DNA of 64,000 nucleotides from Catonia carolina (Eukaryota > Arthropoda > Insecta > Hemiptera > Achilidae): contig JAQMRL010000001.1 in the NCBI GenBank assembly GCA_035578175.1, positions 51,917,553-51,981,552 of the forward strand, in the 5' to 3' direction. Below, one piece after another: positions 59,063-64,000 of this stretch (the stretch's first letter is position 1; each line of letters starts with the position of its first letter). A program made the position numbers and the translations under genes. The notes under the pieces were generated by a model that was not told where the DNA came from, searched no databases, and saw only the letters and a list, made by a program, of their open reading frames with translations.

Positions 59063-60239
59063 TCCTTTCTTGACCATCACAACTTACTAGTCCCATTTAG
59101 TAACATTGCATTTATCTGTGCAGTAACAGTTTAAATTGCTTAGTTGACAATCGGCACTTCTAAATCCCACATTGTCTGATTTTCTGTAAACAGTTAATGC
59201 TCTAAAAAACAAACGCCAGATCGTGTCACCTGTGTATTGAATGAAGCCATCACATGCGGTACACAGGCGTTTAAACCTAGTGGTCGCATAAGGCGACAGT
59301 TATTTTTATAATTACGATACGTTACTGATGTTTTAGTTTTTTTTTTAGTTAATTGTATAGTTTACTTTATCTATTAATTTTATGAAATAACCTTATTGCT
59401 TTAACTAATCTGTCTTAGTGGAAGAAGAAGGGTGAAATGGAACTGGTTGAAGTAATGCTAGACGTGACGCTTTCAATTAGACTAATATGACGCACATTCT
59501 AAACACAGTTTTCCTTTAAAAAAAAATATTAAATTTATGGCTTGAATTTAATTAACAATAGTTTTTAAAAATGATTATAATCGAAATTACTTACTTTGGT
59601 ACAAAAATTATTATTTTTAGTTTCCTTTATACGTTTTCCCGTAATCTTATTTTGTATGGCTTATTATTCATTTTTCTTATAATTTTGTTTAATTGATATT
59701 AAGCAGTTTTACTTGAAAGATAAATGATCAATTTTTTTAAACCGATTGCCTGTAGAATAATGTATTTTTTGCAGATTATTTTTTTTTAAATAATATATTA
59801 AATTTTAATATTTAAATATTAATTTAAAAAAATTTAAAAACGCAGAAAAAATTAACATTTAAAGCATATCAACAAATTAATAATGACATTTGATTATTCG
59901 TAATCAAGTTTGAAACAAACTATTTTTTATGTTAACTATTTTTCAAGTTTGACAGATTTATCCTGATATATGTACGTTTATATATTAGGCTTACATGTAG
60001 GCCTATATATGTTTTAAGAGTTACATTCTCTTTATTAAGGAGATAACTACTTTCGAAATTTTATAAAATAAATTCATTCGATCGAAAAATACGATACCGT
60101 TCTTATTCCGGTAAGTACCAAATGATAAATTAGTTGTAAAGCCCACTGCAATAAGGGATAACGAGGTGCAATCGTATGTTGTGACCTGTGAGAGCATTTT
60201 ACACTGTCTAAAGAAGAAAAAAAGGGGAAAATCTCTTCG
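59063..60239. other. AT-rich intergenic DNA
   Basis: Nothing recognised. Confidence 0.45.
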
Positions 60240-60450
60240 GTCCAGTAAATATGTCACCCGGTGGGTTAACCTCAATGTTATCTCGGGGATCGCGAGCAAA
60301 TTCCCCCACAGAGAGGGTAAGGGTCGCCAGGGGCAGACAATCTATCGCCTCCCACTACTGCCCGATCCGGTATCGAAGCCAGCAAGACGGATGTCCGGCT
60401 TGCAACAAACCCTCTTTTACTCTGCAACACCTAACCCTTACTGTACCCTA
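60240..60450. other. GC-rich island of unknown origin
   Basis: This ~210-bp block is clearly GC-richer than its AT-rich flanks, resembling transposon or exon sequence. A plus frame contains GCPACNKPS with two Cys two residues apart, but no second zinc-binding pair is visible. I do not assign it. Confidence 0.3.
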
Positions 60451-62454
60451 TCCCTCTCAAAGTTAATTGCTTTTGGTTTCATTGTACAGTCACTCTTCAT
60501 TATTCTGGCTCGGGTTTATACTGGACATTAATTACAACAATATAATTAATCTTACTTCGACTTGTAAAGGCATTTTCGTTATATATTTCAATTTATAACA
60601 GCTATTACATCTGTTGATATAAATAAATCTTTTTCAAATTTATGAAATTCAGATATACAATATAGTTACGGCGGTTCGGAATCGAATTCAAAAATCATGA
60701 TTTAAAATACTAATTATCATTTTTATTTATATTATTCATACATTTACGTTTTTACAATGCAACAACTAAACATTTTTACCCATAAATTCCTAATCTAAGT
60801 CTAATAAATAATATATTTCATAAAAGAAAAAGCCATATCCGCTGGGAGGAAAGCCGCGATTATTTACTTCTAATATGTATAAAATTAATTTATTAAATTG
60901 TATTAAATAATATTATATAAGATATTCTGTAACAATTATTAATTATTAGTTGCTATTACCACGTGACTTCAAATGGGTGAAATAGTTGTTTTCCGTATTC
61001 CTTTATAATGTACGAGCAAAGAAAATTTATCAGCATTACATAATGTGTTTAGTAAATGTAGGTCTATATGGTACATAAGTCCTGTTTTTGGTAGTTAATC
61101 CATTTGGATAACCTTAAGTTCAGACAACTTTTATATAAAAGAAAATTAATTTTGTACTATAAATTTATTTATTTATTTATTTTTAATGATACACCTTTTA
61201 TCAATTTAACAGAATACATAATTTAGTATGGGATTTGGCTGCCGACTTCATTCAGCCATTACGTGACGTAACCATTACATTGTACATTATTATTACCAAT
61301 AATAATGCATGAAACCAAGTCAAGGAAAAGGCAAAGGATGAAAAGAAACCAAAAAATAGGGGTTGACTATAATAAAGTTTTTTATTTTCAAGAAGAAATT
61401 TAAATCAAAATATAAATTTTCTGGTACCCATTTTTTATAATTTTAAGAGCAAGATTACGTTATGGAATCGGATTTGTTGGAGGTTTGATGAGGGACTTCG
61501 TGATATTTATCAGTTTATAACAGCGTATTCATATTGTCTTGTAAATAAAAAAATTAATTTGTAAAATTCATCACAGATTACGATTTTGATAGTTCTTAAC
61601 CTAAATTAACAATGAATTATTGAATATTATGATAGGTAATAATTTTTCATTAGTAAAAAAAACTAATTTAAACATTATAGAATATTTTAAAAAATGATAA
61701 ATTTACGGGATGTGGTTAGAGAAATAACGATCTTGATATTCATAGAAAGTAAACGGAGCAAATATTTGAAGAAGGAATTTCAATTGTTTGCAAACCAGCA
61801 TTCACGATATATTATATTCCAAAAAATAAAAAAGAACAAAGTTAAAGCGGACCTAACTTGTGAGAATTCAATAGGGTAAAACATAGATTAGAACAAGATG
61901 GCTGCTTCATTGGCGGGTTGTGAACAGCAGCACTAAATGCTAAGGAATGTTGCCTTCTCGTTTTCTTATAGCCTCTGTTACAGCTTCGGACGTGAGTTTC
62001 TTGCAAGAATTCTATGTATTGTAGCACTCAATGTTATGTCGGATTTTGTCTTTCTTCTTTTATAGTATTCTTTTCGTTTTTTATTTGTAACAGCTACTTA
62101 AAGCTGTTGTAAATAAAGTAATTGCACTGCACGTTATTAGTAACATTAAACTGAAAAATCTCGATTTACTAATGACAACTGGCTATTTAAAGGTAATTTT
62201 AGGAGAAACAAAACAAGTATAAAGTACTAAAGTACTAACTTAATTCAGAAACCTTTAGAAAACTTAATTCACAAGTTGACAATCATTTATATTTACACAT
62301 TTTCCTATAGAAAAATTAGTACAACCAGACCGTGGTAGGTCAAGCAAAATATATTAAATAAATCGTAGTGCAATAACGTCATTTTTACCAAATTTTTTAT
62401 AATTTTTTCATTTATTCTCTACAGCTTATAAATTAGAACTAAGATTAAGTTTTT
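60451..62454. other. AT-rich intergenic DNA
   Basis: Long low-complexity tract with TTTATTTA runs near 61160. No gene or repeat recognised. Confidence 0.5.
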
Positions 62455-62645
62455 ACCAATTCTGTGGCCCAGTGGTTAGTGTGCTACGCTGCAAAATAGA
62501 GGTCCTGGATTTGATTCCCGGCTAGGATCTGGAAAATTATCATTTGGAAATTGTGGATCTGGAAACCCACCGTTCCTTGACTCAAAAACGTTGCTAATAA
62601 CCAAAATGTTGATGTGACCTAAAATAAGATTACATTTAAAAGGTC
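62455..62645 (+). mobile_element. tRNA-derived SINE
   Basis: A box TGGCCCAGTGGTTAG (62465-62479) and B box GGATTTGATTCCCGG (62507-62521) sit in a tRNA-like head. The body has a short internal repeat (GATCTGGAAA twice) and ends GTTGATGTGACCTAAAATAAG, an ending shared in form with the SINEs at 26.8 and 49.2 kb. Confidence 0.8.
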
Positions 62646-63339
62646 GAACGTTAGAGATTTTTAGTGTTTATTCTGCCAAATTGTATGAAGTTCTGAATAA
62701 TTAAACTTAGTAAAGTTAGATAGTTTGAGGAAATATTAATATATTGTTTCAAAGTGTTTAGGTGTTAAAAAGTGATGAGGGTGATAATTTATTGATTGTT
62801 TAATTATTATGCTTACAAAATACAATGTATTATTTTTACAAAGAATATATCATATTCTTTGATTTTTGTTATGTTTTATGATTTTATTTAAGTTGCCCCA
62901 GTCAAAATATTTTTTGATATTAATTACTTAAATTTACGATTGTCCAGGCCTGAAAAATAAGTAAATACTTTTATAACTTATTTTACACTACTTTAACATT
63001 TTTTAGGAGGATTCTACTTATTACTAGGTTTTCTTTAAAATTAAGTTAGGCTATACAACAATGATAATTACATGAATCGGATGAACGTTTAAATGTTAAG
63101 ATTGGATGTTAAATATAATGACAATGTTTAAATATTACAAGATTAAAATAATACAGCTTGTGTTTTAGTAAACAAATCTGTACTCCGCTTTCTCTGTAGC
63201 TGACGATTGGGTTATCTAGTAATTGTGGACAGTTAATATTGAGTATAATTTTTTTTATTGTTTTGTAATAATTACAAAAATATTTTGATTTGGTCTGTCT
63301 GGAGTTAAATGTTAAAAAAATATTGTTTTTATGGATATA
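62646..63339. other. AT-rich intergenic DNA
   Basis: Nothing recognised. Confidence 0.45.
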
Positions 63340-64000
63340 CAGGGTGATTATAAAATGAAATGACACTTCCGACAGCTTCTTAAACATCAAACTGGTGTAG
63401 GTATTAGAATATAGTAAATGATATAGGGAATTTTTTAAAGTTTATGTTGGTACAACTGTTGCTAGCATTTTGTTGTTGGCTGCTGTTACAACTACCAGTC
63501 TAGCAAAATGGCCGCTACTCAAGTGGAGAAAGCTTATTGTGTTCTTGAATTAGTCAAAACAAACTCGGTTACGGTTGTGCAACGTCATTTCAGAAAAAAA
63601 ATACGTTAAACCACCACCAACAAGGCAATAAATCTATGACTGGTATAAACATTTTGAAAACAGTGGATGTCTGTGTAAAAGGAAAAGTACTGGAAGACCT
63701 TCTGTTACAGAAGAACAAATTGATAGTGTTCGTGATGTTTATGTACCAAGTCCAGGAAAATCAAGTAGATCAGCAAGTATAAAATTGCAAATTCCTCAAC
63801 CGACTGTGTGGGAAAATCTGGGGAAACGTTTGAAAATGACACCTTATAAATTGCAGTTAGTACAAAGTTTAAATACCAGTGATAAAGTCGTACGTAAAAA
63901 CTTTTTTCTTGAGATGCAACATTGTGTTGAAAATGACGACGCATTCTTTAATCGCCTAATTTTCAGTGATGATTGTAATTTTTACATTAGTGGAAAAGTC
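63340..64000 (+). mobile_element. Mariner-like DNA transposon, right part beyond the window
   Basis: The left end CAGGGTGATTATAAAATG is preceded by TA (63338-63339). A transposase frame begins 168 bp inside. The CAGGGTGATT start is shared with the left end of the hairpin element at 8696. The right end lies outside the window. Confidence 0.8.
63508..64000 (+). pseudogene. Tc1/mariner-superfamily transposase, 5' part, frameshifted
   Basis: From ATG at 63508 it reads AATQVEKAYCVLELVKTNSV, an N-terminal helix-turn-helix region. An 8-A run (63594-63601) shifts the frame and a TAA follows at 63629-63631. After it: YDWYKHFENSGCLCKRKSTG, RPSVTEEQ, SPGKSSRSAS, IPQPTVWENLGKRLKMTPYK, then RLIFSDDCNFYISGKV at the window edge. 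In relatives this last block is FSDEATFHLSGKV and holds the first catalytic Asp, retained here. The C-terminal catalytic residues are not in the window. Frameshift and stop make it inactive. Confidence 0.85.

Noticed and set aside
60166..60531. 121-codon ORF as a host gene
   Set aside because: No recognised domain, and the GC-rich core alone explains the length; kept only as an unassigned island.
63705..63944. 79-codon minus-strand ORF at the window end
   Set aside because: Antisense to the mariner-like transposase, which explains the openness.

Overview
The window looks like intergenic DNA from an arthropod, most likely an insect with a large, repeat-rich genome. It is AT-rich and full of decayed eukaryotic transposons: APE-type LINEs, a Jockey-like LINE, mariner, pogo/Tigger-like and hAT-like DNA elements, tRNA-derived SINEs and a solo LTR. 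No bacterial gene organisation is visible. I found no host gene I can support in 64 kb. Every protein-coding signal I recognise belongs to a mobile element, and each is broken by stops, indels or truncation. The species is not determined.

Layout. 1-8.7 kb: AT-rich sequence with a small palindromic tandem array, a 47-bp local duplication, a family-B repeat, an antisense LINE 3' end and two SINEs. 8.7-13.8 kb: a ~685-bp near-perfect hairpin, copies of a ~390-bp family (A), and two mariner 3' ends in opposite orientation. 14.6-20.8 kb: a LINE fragment, a SINE, then the longest LINE (18.5-20.8 kb), ending in (AAG)11. 22.4-26.9 kb: a degraded LINE end, a perfect 173-bp tandem duplication, a MITE with ~85-bp inverted ends and a SINE. 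29.9-34.8 kb: a pogo-like MITE, a GC-rich solo LTR, and a Tigger-like element with a transposase remnant. 35.6-40.7 kb: a 101-bp tandem pair, another antisense LINE end, and a hAT-like MITE with a perfect 8-bp target duplication. 42.0-45.9 kb: a nest in which one LINE sits 8 bp inside the 5' end of a truncated Jockey-like LINE, with both target duplications visible. 46.4-49.3 kb: inverted family-B repeats, another A copy, microsatellites and a SINE with an 11-bp target duplication. 50.3-59.1 kb: fragments of several dispersed families (C, D, E), a LINE end and a SINE. 62.4-64.0 kb: a SINE and the start of a mariner-like element cut by the window edge.

Nothing here functions as a gene system. 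The LINEs probably supplied the machinery that mobilised the SINEs, and the MITEs would have depended on transposases encoded elsewhere. The readable content is the order of insertions. Several GC-richer blocks without repeat signatures (about 6.2, 32.2-32.8, 36.8-37.3, 38.6, 48.2, 53.5 and 56.8-57.1 kb) are the best candidates for conserved regulatory DNA, but that needs cross-species alignment. I did not find a convincing new biological system; the hairpin at 8.75-9.44 kb is the most unusual structure.
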